In this document: piece after piece, positions 18,645 to 28,350 of the stretch
Layout of the letters: every line of letters begins with the position of its first letter
Position numbering within the stretch: the stretch's first letter is position 1
NCBI GenBank assembly: GCA_009746045.1
Contig: RPFO01001588.1
Coordinates: 1 to 42,500, forward strand
DNA length: 42,500 nt
Reading direction: 5' to 3'
From: Mesostigma viride
Taxonomy: Eukaryota; Streptophyta; Mesostigmatophyceae; Mesostigmatales; Mesostigmataceae
Notes under the pieces: model-generated
What the model was told of the DNA's origin: nothing
Database searches by the model: none
What the model saw: only the letters and a program-made list of their open reading frames with translations
Translations under genes and position numbers: made by a program

Positions 18645-19283
18645 TTACCACTCAGGCAAGACCACCACGGTCGCCCCAGGCGCGTCCTGGTTCTCCTTGT
18701 CGCTGTCGCTGTCGCTGTCGCTCACCACAATCAACTCTGGCACCCTGCTACCCGCTGCGCCGTCGTCGACCCGCTGTCGGCCCGCGATGACAGAATCGTC
18801 ACCGTTGGTATAGTAGACAGGTGACAACCCGTCGTTGGCACCCCGCGGATTGTATCTTGGCACCTCGTGGTCGCCAAGTGCCTCGTCGCCTAGCCCAGCG
18901 ACGCCCACTGCTCCCACCTCAAGGTCACTATCGTACCCAAGAGGTGCAAACTCTTCCCAACGCGTCACACGAGCGCGAAGGGGTTGGGGCAGTTCCTGAA
19001 AAGGAACCCTTGCTCGCTCCGTAAACCTGCCGACTCTTGCCGCGCTGTCACGGACGCGCGCTATGTCATCCGGGCGCCCACTATGCACAAGACCGGTGAC
19101 GTGCGCAAGGAATTTGTCTTCTACGCATTTTCGACAAAGGCTAGTGACCGGGGGGGACACTAGCACTTGCAGCATAAGAGCGGACGAAAGTGTACGTGCA
19201 CGCGCGCCGGGCCAGGCACAGCTGGGCGCGCAGCACTGACTTGAGCGGACGGCAGCACAAGTGTGCAGCGTCGAGAGGATCAT
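18645..19283 (-). CDS. Hypothetical open frame, upstream part antisense to LTR
   Basis: This 212-codon frame begins antisense inside the gypsy LTR (from 19044 upward) and continues leftward through unique sequence (18645-19043). The unique part is acidic and ends with a Ser/Asp repeat (SDSDSDSDKEN) and GATVVVLPEW, stopping ~95 bases before the copia-type gag start. I do not recognise it. It may be the 3' exon or tail of an unrelated gene cut by the gypsy insertion, or chance. The LTR-derived N-terminal portion recurs antisense in the other LTR and is probably not meaningful. Confidence 0.25.
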   Translation of the reverse strand: MILSTLHTCAAVRSSQCCAPSCAWPGARARTLSSALMLQVLVSPPVTSLCRKCVEDKFLAHVTGLVHSGRPDDIARVRDSAARVGRFTERARVPFQELPQPLRARVTRWEEFAPLGYDSDLEVGAVGVAGLGDEALGDHEVPRYNPRGANDGLSPVYYTNGDDSVIAGRQRVDDGAAGSRVPELIVVSDSDSDSDKENQDAPGATVVVLPEW

Positions 19284-20181
19284 ACGCGTGTTAGTGGACA
19301 GCTGGAGCTGAAGCTGTACTGCTGGACTTCAACAGCGCCGAGGCTATTGACAGGCCAGGTGTCTTTGTGGTGTAGAATAGCGGGTCAACGTTATGAGGAC
19401 TGGACAGAAAATGGAAAAGGACAATTTGCGGTGCGGAGCCAGATCGCTGGAATGAATGCGAAATCGCTGGCAGCCCTAAAAAGGGATTTCTTCTAGAAAG
19501 GAACGATTAGACGCAATGTTTGCTGGGCCACTCACACGCAAGGTGTGAGCGTGCAGATTGTCTGAAGGATATTATGCTTCGACCTTGCTGGACGTGACTC
19601 AATGTCGGACATTCCCAGGGACAGAAATGCCGGAGCCTCTAGGAGATGAGATCGGCAACAGGGTAGCAATTTAGATTTGTCGGGATGCCTTCCTGCTTTT
19701 GTTGGCATGTGTGGTAGAAAGCCAGGACGGCAACTGGAATGCGGTTTCTATTCGCATGGTTCAGGCAGCAAGATAGTTTTGGCATTCCTGGCTGGACTGA
19801 CAAGTGTGGCGTGTGTCATGCGTGTGGCATGACGAATGGTTTGGTTCATAGTCGAAGAGGACTCTCACGCAGCGTGTAGTCTCTTCGAGTCTCTCGTTAG
19901 TGGCCTTCGTGTTTCTCCCTTTCCTTGGGAGCAAGGCCGGTAGCATGTCATGGAGCGCTGCCTAACTGCGGGCTCGTGAGCATGGAGTGCATCGATATTG
20001 AGACTATCAACGTGTTGTAATTGTATTAACTTTCTCAATAAATTCCGCATGTGCGGCTTCATCATCAGACTGTGCAAAGTGTGTGTTTGAAAGCATTATT
20101 CTATAGCAGGGGAGGCAATAAGGTGGTTATCAGGCACGAGGGACAGTTCCTTGTCCTCGGCTGAGAGCCCTCCTTTCTTTA
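19044..20181 (+). repeat. Gypsy 5' LTR, lacking its first ~142 bases
   Basis: Nearly identical to 28492-29630. The visible differences are one substitution near 19318, one inserted G in the right copy (near 20086/29535) and one near 20136. It lacks the first 142-143 bases of the complete LTR. Its right end (…cctttcttta) coincides with the end of the complete LTR. Confidence 0.88.
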
Positions 20182-20476
20182 CTCGAAGAGACTACCCGGT
20201 AGTCTGCTTCCTTCTGTTCGAAGCCAAGACGTTGGCTTTAGTGTTTAGCAACCATCAGCAGTACAGGGAACGGCCTGGCTGACAGTTTGTAAAGGAAGTG
20301 TCTTGAGACAGATTTTAAGAAAATAGAACTAGCCAGAATTTGCTGGCTCTTGTCTTTTTCTGGCAGGCTAGTCGAGTCGTTATCCTTGACACCTGTTATA
20401 AAGCCTTTGGTTGTTGCTTCTTCTCAGCGAAACCTAGGCTTGTTGGTTCTTGTTTTGCCCATCGGTCAGCTGGTGC
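20182..20476 (+). other. Gypsy leader between 5' LTR and gag
   Basis: Untranslated leader. A primer-binding site complementary to a tRNA 3' end (which would begin TGG right after the LTR) is not evident at 20182, so priming may be atypical. Confidence 0.45.
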
Positions 20477-22285
20477 ATGCCACTGACGCGAGCGCAGACT
20501 CGAGCCATGGCAGATGCAAATAGAGCAGATGCCGACACGTCCGCTCCGGGGTCGAATGGCGGGATTCCTCCCGCCGTACCCGCAGTGGGTGAGAGTCGCG
20601 ACCAAGAAGCGCCGCTGAGTATGGTGGCGCTGTTCGCGCAGATGCAAGCGCAGATGCAGCAACAGTCGCAACAGTTGCAGCAGCAATTGGCGCTGCAGAT
20701 GCGGGAAGTGACCGACAGATTGGTGGCCGTAGAGGGTCGTCATCTGCAGTCCACACCATGGGACGGGCAGGCATCGATGCCGGGCCCCAGTGGTGTTGCC
20801 GCGGAGCCGAGGGAGCGGGACCAGCCGCCAACCTCAGGTAATGCGGCGGGAAGGGCTTCGATGGAACCGGGGGTTTTGGCTGGGTCGCTAACCCAACACG
20901 ACTTGCTTGGTGAGGCGGATGGTCAGCCACGGGGCGAGTATACGCTGGCGCCCAGGCGCCTGCCTTTCGATCAAGCGCGAGACGGATTGCACGAGGAGAA
21001 CGGGGCAGGGCTGGCGCGCGCGATGGACCCACACAGGGGTGCACCAGGACGCATGCTGCCAGGCGGGGCCTCAATTCCGTTTGGGCGAGGCGGTGGGGCG
21101 CTGACCGGCGGGTCGACTGCACGGTGGTCAAGTGTGCCAATCGGGCGCATTCCGCCCATGGAGGACATAACCACGCCGCTGGCTTTCCGAGTACGGGAGG
21201 CAGCACGACCAAGCACGCTGGCGCAGGGACGCGCAGCTCAGCGACCGCCGGAGGATGCCGATGGGGTGCAGTACCCGCAAAGGGTGCGCCTCATACCGGA
21301 AGGCGCGAAGATGCCCACCCTACCACGGGTGGACATGCGCGAGAAGTTCTCCACAACCGGCAATCTGGCCACGCTGGCGCAGGCCTACAACGCGTACAAG
21401 TCATGGATTGATCTGCAATACATGACTACGCAAGGCGCTGTAATGCATGAGTTTGTGATGAACAACATGCATTTTTTCTTTCACGGCCTTACGCTGAGGC
21501 GAGTGGCTAGGCTGGTGGAGCAGTGGAGAGAGGTCTCGCTGTACACGCGTCACACGGACGTGTGGTTCGGCTTCGACGGGCGTGGCCAGCCCGACTATGA
21601 CAACATCATGTATGGTGTCGACCCTGCCGAGGAACTGTGGGGCCTCCTTCGCCAGGAATACCCGGTGGAGACCATCAAGGCAGAGCGTGAGTGGCGCAGT
21701 TTCAAGATAGCCGAGGGTGAAACCCCGGAGCAATCTTACGAGCGCCTCATGGAGTTCGCCGGCGAAGTGGAGGACTGGTCCGAAAAGCTGGCGTGTCAGA
21801 AATGGCTGCAAGCGCTAGGCTCCAAGGAGATGGAGCTGCCCACGCCGCCCAACGGCCAGCCGTGGCGATTGCGGTCACTGTGCATTGAGGTCAGGGCCAT
21901 GATGCGACGACACGCGCAAGGCCGGATCTCGGTAAGCACGGTGGTGGCCGAGCTGCAGGCCAAGGTCGACGCGCTGACCAAGGCCAAGTCGGGTGAGTCG
22001 TCTGCCACAAGACAAGCGCGCCCGCAAGGCGGCCACGGTGCTAGCAGGAACCAAGGGGGGTCTCGCAACGCCTCATCGCATGATGCAACCCAGGGTAACG
22101 CCGCTGGCGGCAACAAAGACGCTGCCGCCCCGACGCGAGCTGGGGGGGCACGTCCTCACAGACGGGTACTAGGACGGATGCGCGCAAATCGGGCTGCTTC
22201 CTTTGCGACAAGGATGGGCACCTTAGTCGCGAGTGTCCAAGCCGCTGCACGAAGCCGCATGGGGCAGACACGAAGTGGCACCTGA
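20477..22285 (+). CDS. Gypsy gag
   Basis: The start is the ATG at 20477. A second in-frame ATG at 20507 has the stronger context (gccATGg). The protein begins with a low-complexity region, then a glutamine-rich coiled coil (FAQMQAQMQQQSQQLQQQ), a Gly/Pro-rich linker, and a helical capsid-like retrotransposon gag region in the second half (WIDLQY, FHGLTLRRVARLVEQW, ELWGLLRQEYPVETIKAE, WRSFKIAEGETPEQSYERL). The tail after the G7 run at 22142-22148 is out of frame. The zinc knuckle that should end gag lies in the next frame, so one base is probably missing there and gag-pol may be one protein. Expected role: particle assembly and RNA packaging. Confidence 0.8.
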   Translation: MPLTRAQTRAMADANRADADTSAPGSNGGIPPAVPAVGESRDQEAPLSMVALFAQMQAQMQQQSQQLQQQLALQMREVTDRLVAVEGRHLQSTPWDGQASMPGPSGVAAEPRERDQPPTSGNAAGRASMEPGVLAGSLTQHDLLGEADGQPRGEYTLAPRRLPFDQARDGLHEENGAGLARAMDPHRGAPGRMLPGGASIPFGRGGGALTGGSTARWSSVPIGRIPPMEDITTPLAFRVREAARPSTLAQGRAAQRPPEDADGVQYPQRVRLIPEGAKMPTLPRVDMREKFSTTGNLATLAQAYNAYKSWIDLQYMTTQGAVMHEFVMNNMHFFFHGLTLRRVARLVEQWREVSLYTRHTDVWFGFDGRGQPDYDNIMYGVDPAEELWGLLRQEYPVETIKAEREWRSFKIAEGETPEQSYERLMEFAGEVEDWSEKLACQKWLQALGSKEMELPTPPNGQPWRLRSLCIEVRAMMRRHAQGRISVSTVVAELQAKVDALTKAKSGESSATRQARPQGGHGASRNQGGSRNASSHDATQGNAAGGNKDAAAPTRAGGARPHRRVLGRMRANRAASFATRMGTLVASVQAAARSRMGQTRSGT

Positions 22286-25227
22286 TGAACAAGTGTCCAG
22301 CCGCGGGCATCAAGACGGTCCACTTCGCCGAGATGGCGGGCAAGACCGACTCGATGGAAGCCCAGGTGGCTGCCATCAAGCATGGTGAGGAGGCGACGGC
22401 GCCCCCCAACCAATTCGAGACGGTGTACCGGGAGGACCCATTCTGGGCGCCCATGCCGGGTGACGTCGAGATCAACGCTGCGGAGGCTACCAAAGGCAAG
22501 CAGGCACGCAGCCCGCTTTCTTTTCAGCAGGCACCCATGTTGCCTGCCGGGCAGTTGCCCGCGTCCTTTTCCATGCCGCTGGCTGGGGTGCAATCTGCTT
22601 TTGAGCATGCGAACCCTGCTGGGCTGGAGCAGCGTAGGCGATTGGCGCCTGTGTACCCAATGCCGTTCATTGTGGACGTACCCATGTTTTCAGCACGGCA
22701 GGTGGTCGACACCTTCGGGCAGAAGGGGGTTGAGTGGCTGGGGTCGGTTGTGTCCGAGATCCAGTTGTTCGCAGATGGGCATGATGTGCGCACCTTGCGC
22801 AATTCTGAGTCCGTCACCTACGGGCGCCAGCCGGTAGAAGCCGCAGTGCCCGTGGTGCAAGCGGGAGTGGTCAGCACAAGTAGCCAGCAGCGCACTAGTG
22901 CAGTCCCCCAGGTTCCCACGGTGGTTCCATACCCCAATGGTGAGCCGTCCATGGCGTTCCAAGCAGTTGGAGCCTGTGGAGATGTATGGAGCGACATGGT
23001 GACATGTCCGTTGGTTGGCGCAGTCAAGCTTGATAGCGGTGCTCAGCCGCTAGTCATCAGCACGGACTTGGCCACCATGCTGAACCTGACCTACGAGAAC
23101 GGTGGCTTAGTGGAAAGCCCCGTGTCTGTGTCAGGTTGGCAGGGTCCGGCTAGTAAGCCGTACGCTATGACGGCGGTTAAAGTCAACGTGATTTTCAATC
23201 CGTTGCGCGCCTCTAGCATGACCACCGTGTCCGCGTATGCGCTGGTGGTCAACAAGTGTGGATATTCCGCACTACTCGGGGTGGATGTCCTTGCTCGCGC
23301 CATGGTTCAGGTGGACTATAGGGCGGAGGAGGCATCTTACATCCCTGATTGGGATGGGGCTGGCCTGAAGCGGGCCAGCGTGCCGGTCTCATGCTTCAGT
23401 TCTTCAGCCGGGGCTGCACGCCTCAACCCTTCCGCGGCTGCGGGCGTGGTGGAGGTCAGCATGGTGGAGGTACGGGCGGCGGGCTCATCGGCGTGGGACA
23501 AGCATCGGACGGTGCTGCCCCAGCCAACGGCGAGCATTGCCAAGATGCGCACGCAGTGGTCGCTGGATGCTGTGACGTCCACGCGGCAGCTGGCTATGCG
23601 CAAGCGGGTAACTGAAGCCGTCATCACCATTCCTCAGATGGCCAGCCATGGCCTCACTTTGCTGCAACCGGGTGTCTCGGAGGCCCAAGGTAATTTTTCT
23701 GCTGCAATCTTACCGCAGGCCCCTGATTTTGCCAAGGGTGCGGTAGTGTTGGAACTGTTTGCGGGGATCGGAGGGGGCATTGCAGGCTTTTTGGCCGCAG
23801 GCGGCGTGTGCCGTAAACTCATCGCGGTAGAGCCATCGCACAAGGCGCGTCAGGTGTACTTCAGTCACTGTGGCGTGTTGTCGCGAGAGTATCCCGCGCA
23901 GTTTCCGCCATCAGCATGGCGTGACCCGTTTGGGGAATGTCCTCAAGATATCCGAGCCATCGGTGAGGTGCAGGTGCAGCAGTTGTTGCGCAGGCATCAT
24001 GCCATCGACTTGGTAATTGCGGGTTGGGAGTGCCAGGGCCTGAGCCAGGCAGGGCAAGGGCGGGGGCTAGCCGATCCGCGTAGCGCGCTGTTCTGGGAAC
24101 TGTTGCGTGTGGTGGGACTGTTGCAGTCGCGTCAGCCCCATCCGCCTGCGTATCTGTTTGAGAACGTTGTGGCGGGTGACAGCCCACATCAGGCGGTGCG
24201 GGAGGACTGGGCTACAATCGTGGCACTCCTGGGGGAGCCCATCGTGTGTGACAACGCAGGGCTGGGTGGGCTCACGCATCGTTTGCGTGCCTATTGGACC
24301 AACGTGGCGTGTGCGACCGATGTGCAGGCGGTCTTGGGGGCCGTAGCAAGGCAGCATCCGAGTGTGTCTGCGGAGGTAGCATTGCCTTCCCACCTAGTCA
24401 CGCAGAAGGTGGATAGCGAGGATCGCCCACCGTATGCACGCGTCAACCGGGTCGGGAGCCCCATGTGTGCACTGCCGACCCTGGTCAGTTACCAAGGGTC
24501 GACAGCATACCGTGATCGGGGTAAGGGTCTCGTTTGGGACACTACCACCGGTCTGTTGGTGCAGCCACCCGCAGAATTTCGTGAGGCCAGCATGGGTTTT
24601 CATGTCGGGGCCTCGGCGCTGCCGGGCGTGCTCGAGAGTGAGCGCTGGTCTTTGATAGGCCAGGCTATGTCGGTGTTGCAGGTCGGGTATGTGCTGCTTG
24701 CATCGGTTGCCGTGCGCCAGTCTGGGGGGGCGTCCCCAGCCAATCCGCCTCAGCAGGTTGAGGCGCGCGCAGCCAAACTGAAGCGCCCTGCAGCGACGGG
24801 GACTTCATCAGCATGGGGGTGGCGTCTGCGACAGGTGTGGACTATCATTCTCATGACCGCCCTGCTGACCAGCACCGTGCTGGCCGGCGAGCCCACGCTG
24901 CATCGGGTAATACACCGTGCGGCACGCGAGGCTCCGGCGGTGGGTGTCACACCAGGCGTGGCAGCCTTTTCCTTGTTCCACGACGATGCGGCTAGGGCGC
25001 CGCATCTTGAGGCACATGCGGTAGCTGTGGGTGATCCCGCGGATACGCACCCCTGGGCTATTGGCGAACACCTTTCTGATGCGCAGCGCTCAGCCATGCT
25101 AAAGTGGCTAGGCACTGCAAGGGGGGCCTTCGCTTTCACAAGTGATGAACTGGGGTGTTTCAATGGTGGGACCATGCGTGTTCCATTGGACACTGACACC
25201 CTTTGTTCCGACGCCAGCATCGCCTGA
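22150..25227 (+). CDS. Gypsy pol part 1: zinc knuckle, protease, C5-DNA methyltransferase
   Basis: There is no ATG at the start; it appears continuous with gag. A CCHC knuckle (CFLCDKDGHLSREC) begins at 22195. Numbering from the ATG at 22285: retropepsin with LDSGA (D250) and ALLGVDVL (329-336). A cytosine-5 DNA methyltransferase follows: motif I LFAGIGGG (491-498), VEPS, motif IV ECQGLSQ with catalytic C583, motif VI ENV (626-628), motif VIII-like HRLR (665-668), motif X-like IGQAM (791-795). The residue before the catalytic Cys is Glu instead of the usual Pro. A hydrophobic segment (IILMTALLTSTVLAG) and the pre-RT linker (FAFTSDELGCF) follow. The frame stops at 25227. One missing base around 25199-25204 separates it from the RT. 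Confidence 0.88.
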   Translation, partial: TSSQTGTRTDARKSGCFLCDKDGHLSRECPSRCTKPHGADTKWHLMNKCPAAGIKTVHFAEMAGKTDSMEAQVAAIKHGEEATAPPNQFETVYREDPFWAPMPGDVEINAAEATKGKQARSPLSFQQAPMLPAGQLPASFSMPLAGVQSAFEHANPAGLEQRRRLAPVYPMPFIVDVPMFSARQVVDTFGQKGVEWLGSVVSEIQLFADGHDVRTLRNSESVTYGRQPVEAAVPVVQAGVVSTSSQQRTSAVPQVPTVVPYPNGEPSMAFQAVGACGDVWSDMVTCPLVGAVKLDSGAQPLVISTDLATMLNLTYENGGLVESPVSVSGWQGPASKPYAMTAVKVNVIFNPLRASSMTTVSAYALVVNKCGYSALLGVDVLARAMVQVDYRAEEASYIPDWDGAGLKRASVPVSCFSSSAGAARLNPSAAAGVVEVSMVEVRAAGSSAWDKHRTVLPQPTASIAKMRTQWSLDAVTSTRQLAMRKRVTEAVITIPQMASHGLTLLQPGVSEAQGNFSAAILPQAPDFAKGAVVLELFAGIGGGIAGFLAAGGVCRKLIAVEPSHKARQVYFSHCGVLSREYPAQFPPSAWRDPFGECPQDIRAIGEVQVQQLLRRHHAIDLVIAGWECQGLSQAGQGRGLADPRSALFWELLRVVGLLQSRQPHPPAYLFENVVAGDSPHQAVREDWATIVALLGEPIVCDNAGLGGLTHRLRAYWTNVACATDVQAVLGAVARQHPSVSAEVALPSHLVTQKVDSEDRPPYARVNRVGSPMCALPTLVSYQGSTAYRDRGKGLVWDTTTGLLVQPPAEFREASMGFHVGASALPGVLESERWSLIGQAMSVLQVGYVLLASVAVRQSGGASPANPPQQVEARAAKLKRPAATGTSSAWGWRLRQVWTIILMTALLTSTVLAGEPTLHRVIHRAAREAPAVGVTPGVAAFSLFHDDAARAPHLEAHAVAVGDPADTHPWAIGEHLSDAQRSAMLKWLGTARGAFAFTSDELGCFNGGTMRVPLDTDTLCSDASIA

Positions 25228-28200
25228 GTCAGGCCGAGTTGGATTTTGTAGCCGAGCAATGCAAGGAGTTAGAGGATGCCGGTATCATCAGGCAATCTTC
25301 CTCCAGCTATGCCGCTGCCGTTGTCGTTGCGCCCAAGAAGGACGCTATCACCGGGGCATGGACGGGTATGCGCATGGCCACCGATCTGCGGTTGCTGAAT
25401 GCACACACACCCGTGGACCGTTACCCCATGCCACGTGTGGATGATGTCCTGGATAAGATATCTCCTCATGTGAAGTTTGTGTCCTCGCTGGACCTGCGTA
25501 GCGGCTTTCATCAGATCGCAGTTGCGCCGGAGGATCAGCGGAAGCTTGCATTCTGGGGGGGCGGCAATTTGTATGAGTGGGTGCGCATGCCCTTTGGGCA
25601 CCGCAACGCTAGTGCTGTTTTCCAACGAGCTATGGACAAAGTGCTTGCAGGTCTTCCTTTCGCCGCTTGTTACATTGATGATGTAATCGTCTTTAGCGCG
25701 ACATTTGAGGAGCACCTGGCGCACTTGGAGCAGGTTCGCTTGGCTCTCGAGGAGCATAATATGCGGCTGCACCCTGAGAAGTGCAAGTTCGCCCAGCGGA
25801 CCCTCTCATTCCTTGGTCATCAGATTGTGCCGGGTGGCCGGACGCCTGATGCCGCCAAGGTCGAATCCATTGTGCAGGCCGCCGTACCCACGGATGTCTC
25901 AGGGGTGCGGGCGTATTTGGGTTTGGCTGGCTATTACCGAGGTTACATTGAGAACTTCAGCAGCAAGGTGAAGCCCTTGACCGAGTTACTCAAGAAGGGG
26001 TGCGTGTGGGCGTGGGGTCCCGCACAGCAACGCGCCATCGAGACAATCAAGCAGGAGCTCACGTCGGCCCCGATTCTGCGCGCCCCTGACTATGCTTTGC
26101 CGTTTGTGTTATATACCGACTGGTCCAAGGTAGGACTGGGTGCGGTCTTGGCGCAAAAGGATGGTGATGGGCGCGAGCACGTTATTGCTTATGCTAGTCG
26201 CAGCAACAACCCAGCGGAGAGCCGGTATTCTTCCTATGAGGGGGAGGCACTGGCTGTGGTGTGGGCCATCAAGCACTTTCGCCCGTATTTAGTTGGGCGC
26301 GTGTTTACTCTGGTGACAGACCACCAGCCGCTTCAGTGGCTAATGACCAACACCAACCTGACGGGTAAGCTCGCCCGATGGGCCATGATTATCCAGGAGT
26401 ACCACATGACCATTGTGCATCGGGCCGGCAAGGACCATGTCAACGCCGATGTGCTATCCCGATACGCCATGCCTACCACTGTTGACCACACTGGAGCCCG
26501 GGCCATGGGTGCCGAGGGCTCGTCGGGTTCTGTGGTCTTTGTGAACGCTGCTGGGTATGCGGCCGACGATGAGGAGGAGGCGTGGTGGCGCAGTGTCGAG
26601 TACTCTGTGGCGGACTTCGGCATCAGCGACGACCCGGTGCGGCCGTCGCCATTCACGCCATCCAAAGCTGTGTGCGCTATGGAAGAGGGTAGGTCTCTGT
26701 CCTTTGACATTGATCCTTCTCTGCAGCAGCTGATCGCTGTGCAGGCTCTCTTAGCGCGTAGCTCTCTTGCTGATTGCTACACCGCTGATATCTGGCTAGA
26801 TGGTCGAGTTTTGGAGCAAGTGCAGGGTGCTGTCTTGACTCCTACTCCAGTCGATTGGACTCCTGCTCAGAAGGCGACGGAGTTGAACAGGGTGCAGCAC
26901 AGGGCTGCAACCTATGGTTGGGAAGATGGGGTTTTGTACAAGCTGTTGGGCAAGCGTAGGGTGGTCGTCCCACCGCCTGACAAGCGCGTTGCTATAGTGC
27001 AGGCGTACCACGAGCGGTATGGTCACTTGGGTGGCAATCGCACGCTCAGCCTCGTACGGACCAGCTATTGGTGGAATAACATGCGACACACAGTGGCCCA
27101 GGTAGTGGCCAGCTGTGTCCCGTGTGCTCGAACCAAGGCTAACTTTAGCGCAGATCATGGTGCCAAGGAGCTGATGTCGCTTCCCATCAAGGGCTTGTTT
27201 TATCGCTGGCACGTCGATCTGTGCGGGCCGTTTCAGGAGAGCCCTGACGGCAACCTCTATGTCATGGTATGCGTGGAGAGCTTTAGCAAATGGGTTGAGT
27301 TGATCCCCATTGCTGACAAGCATGCCGCTACCACAGCGAAGCATTTTGCAGACATCATCACCAGGTTTGGGGCTCCCGCGGAGGTAGTCACGGACCAGGG
27401 TGGTGAGTTCAGGGGTGAGTTCCAGGAGTTGCTGGATGGATGTCTTATTGATCACCGTCGCACTTCTCGGGAGCATCCTCAGGCCAATGGTTTGGCTGAG
27501 AGATTGGTGCAGACCGTCAAGCAGGCGCTGCGCAAGTGGAGCCTGCAGGTGCCGGAGTCGGCCAGGTGGGATCGCGAGTTGGCATGGATTGCCATGGGTT
27601 ATCGCATGTCTCCCCAGGAGTCTCTCGCTACCTTCTCCCCGTATTTCCTTCTGTTCGGGCGTAATCCTCTTTTGCCTACGGAGGCACAGGTTGCGCACCC
27701 CGAACCCATGGCCTTCGACAACGCTCAGCAATTTTTGGTTGAGGTGCTGGCCAGGGCAGAGACTTTTAAGAAGGTCATGCCCATCGCGATGAACAACTTG
27801 TTCATTGCTCAGCACAGGGACTCCCTGCGTTACGCTCAGCGCCGGGGGGGCGCATACATGGCTCGCCAGCTGCGGTTTAGGCCAGGGCAGTATGTTTTCC
27901 TGCGCACTCAGCTGAAGCACACTTTGGATGTGGAGGCGGGGCCCACCATTTTGCGCATTGTGGCTATCAAACCATCGGGAGTGGCAATTTTGGAGGGCGC
28001 CGACGGGAGCCGTACGACAGACAACCTCAGCAATCTCAGTCCCTGCTCACTGCCCAATTTGGTCCACGACCTCCAACCGCACACATCTCGCCGAGTCAAG
28101 GACGCCCAGTGTCAGGTTTGTCACCGGGTCGATCAGGCGGAGTCCATGTTATTGTGTGATCAGTGTAACTGTGGTTGGCACATGCAGTGCTTGCAGCCCG

Positions 28201-28322
28201 TGGTCACCAGCATTCCGGAGGGGGATTGGTTTTGTCCAGTGTGCACCGCTGCGCAGTTTACCTCCCGCAGCTTGACTGCGGTCACCGCTGCCCTTGTCTT
28301 GGTACGATCGCTGTCTTCGTGA
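25203..28322 (+). CDS. Gypsy pol part 2: RT, RNase H, integrase, C-terminal PHD finger
   Basis: RT is of Ty3/gypsy type: RLSQAELDFV, AAVVVAPKKD, LDLRSGFHQI, YEWVRMPFG, and the active site YIDD at 25671-25682. RNase H: LYTDWSKVGLGAVL, SYEGEALAVVWA, TDHQPLQWL and GKDHVNADVLSR. Integrase: HHCC zinc domain (HERYGHLGG...CVPC), catalytic D in WHVDLCGPF, D in VVTDQGGEF and E in HPQANGLAERL. After the integrase tail comes a complete C4HC3 PHD finger (CQVCHRV...LLCDQCNCGWHMQCL...WFCPVC), placed where chromoviruses have a chromodomain, so it could read histone tails to guide integration (inference). The protein stops at 28322, shortly before the polypurine tract. No interruption occurs within ~1,040 codons. 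Confidence 0.92.
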   Translation: MFRRQHRLSQAELDFVAEQCKELEDAGIIRQSSSSYAAAVVVAPKKDAITGAWTGMRMATDLRLLNAHTPVDRYPMPRVDDVLDKISPHVKFVSSLDLRSGFHQIAVAPEDQRKLAFWGGGNLYEWVRMPFGHRNASAVFQRAMDKVLAGLPFAACYIDDVIVFSATFEEHLAHLEQVRLALEEHNMRLHPEKCKFAQRTLSFLGHQIVPGGRTPDAAKVESIVQAAVPTDVSGVRAYLGLAGYYRGYIENFSSKVKPLTELLKKGCVWAWGPAQQRAIETIKQELTSAPILRAPDYALPFVLYTDWSKVGLGAVLAQKDGDGREHVIAYASRSNNPAESRYSSYEGEALAVVWAIKHFRPYLVGRVFTLVTDHQPLQWLMTNTNLTGKLARWAMIIQEYHMTIVHRAGKDHVNADVLSRYAMPTTVDHTGARAMGAEGSSGSVVFVNAAGYAADDEEEAWWRSVEYSVADFGISDDPVRPSPFTPSKAVCAMEEGRSLSFDIDPSLQQLIAVQALLARSSLADCYTADIWLDGRVLEQVQGAVLTPTPVDWTPAQKATELNRVQHRAATYGWEDGVLYKLLGKRRVVVPPPDKRVAIVQAYHERYGHLGGNRTLSLVRTSYWWNNMRHTVAQVVASCVPCARTKANFSADHGAKELMSLPIKGLFYRWHVDLCGPFQESPDGNLYVMVCVESFSKWVELIPIADKHAATTAKHFADIITRFGAPAEVVTDQGGEFRGEFQELLDGCLIDHRRTSREHPQANGLAERLVQTVKQALRKWSLQVPESARWDRELAWIAMGYRMSPQESLATFSPYFLLFGRNPLLPTEAQVAHPEPMAFDNAQQFLVEVLARAETFKKVMPIAMNNLFIAQHRDSLRYAQRRGGAYMARQLRFRPGQYVFLRTQLKHTLDVEAGPTILRIVAIKPSGVAILEGADGSRTTDNLSNLSPCSLPNLVHDLQPHTSRRVKDAQCQVCHRVDQAESMLLCDQCNCGWHMQCLQPVVTSIPEGDWFCPVCTAAQFTSRSLTAVTAALVLVRSLSS

Positions 28323-28340
28323 TGGGGCCGGTCGCCAGCG

Positions 28341-28350
28341 AGGGGGGGAA
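28341..28350 (+). promoter_or_regulatory. Polypurine tract of gypsy element
   Basis: agggggggaa lies 18 bases after the pol stop and directly before the LTR start (tcatgggacagg). It is the expected primer for plus-strand DNA synthesis. Confidence 0.75.
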
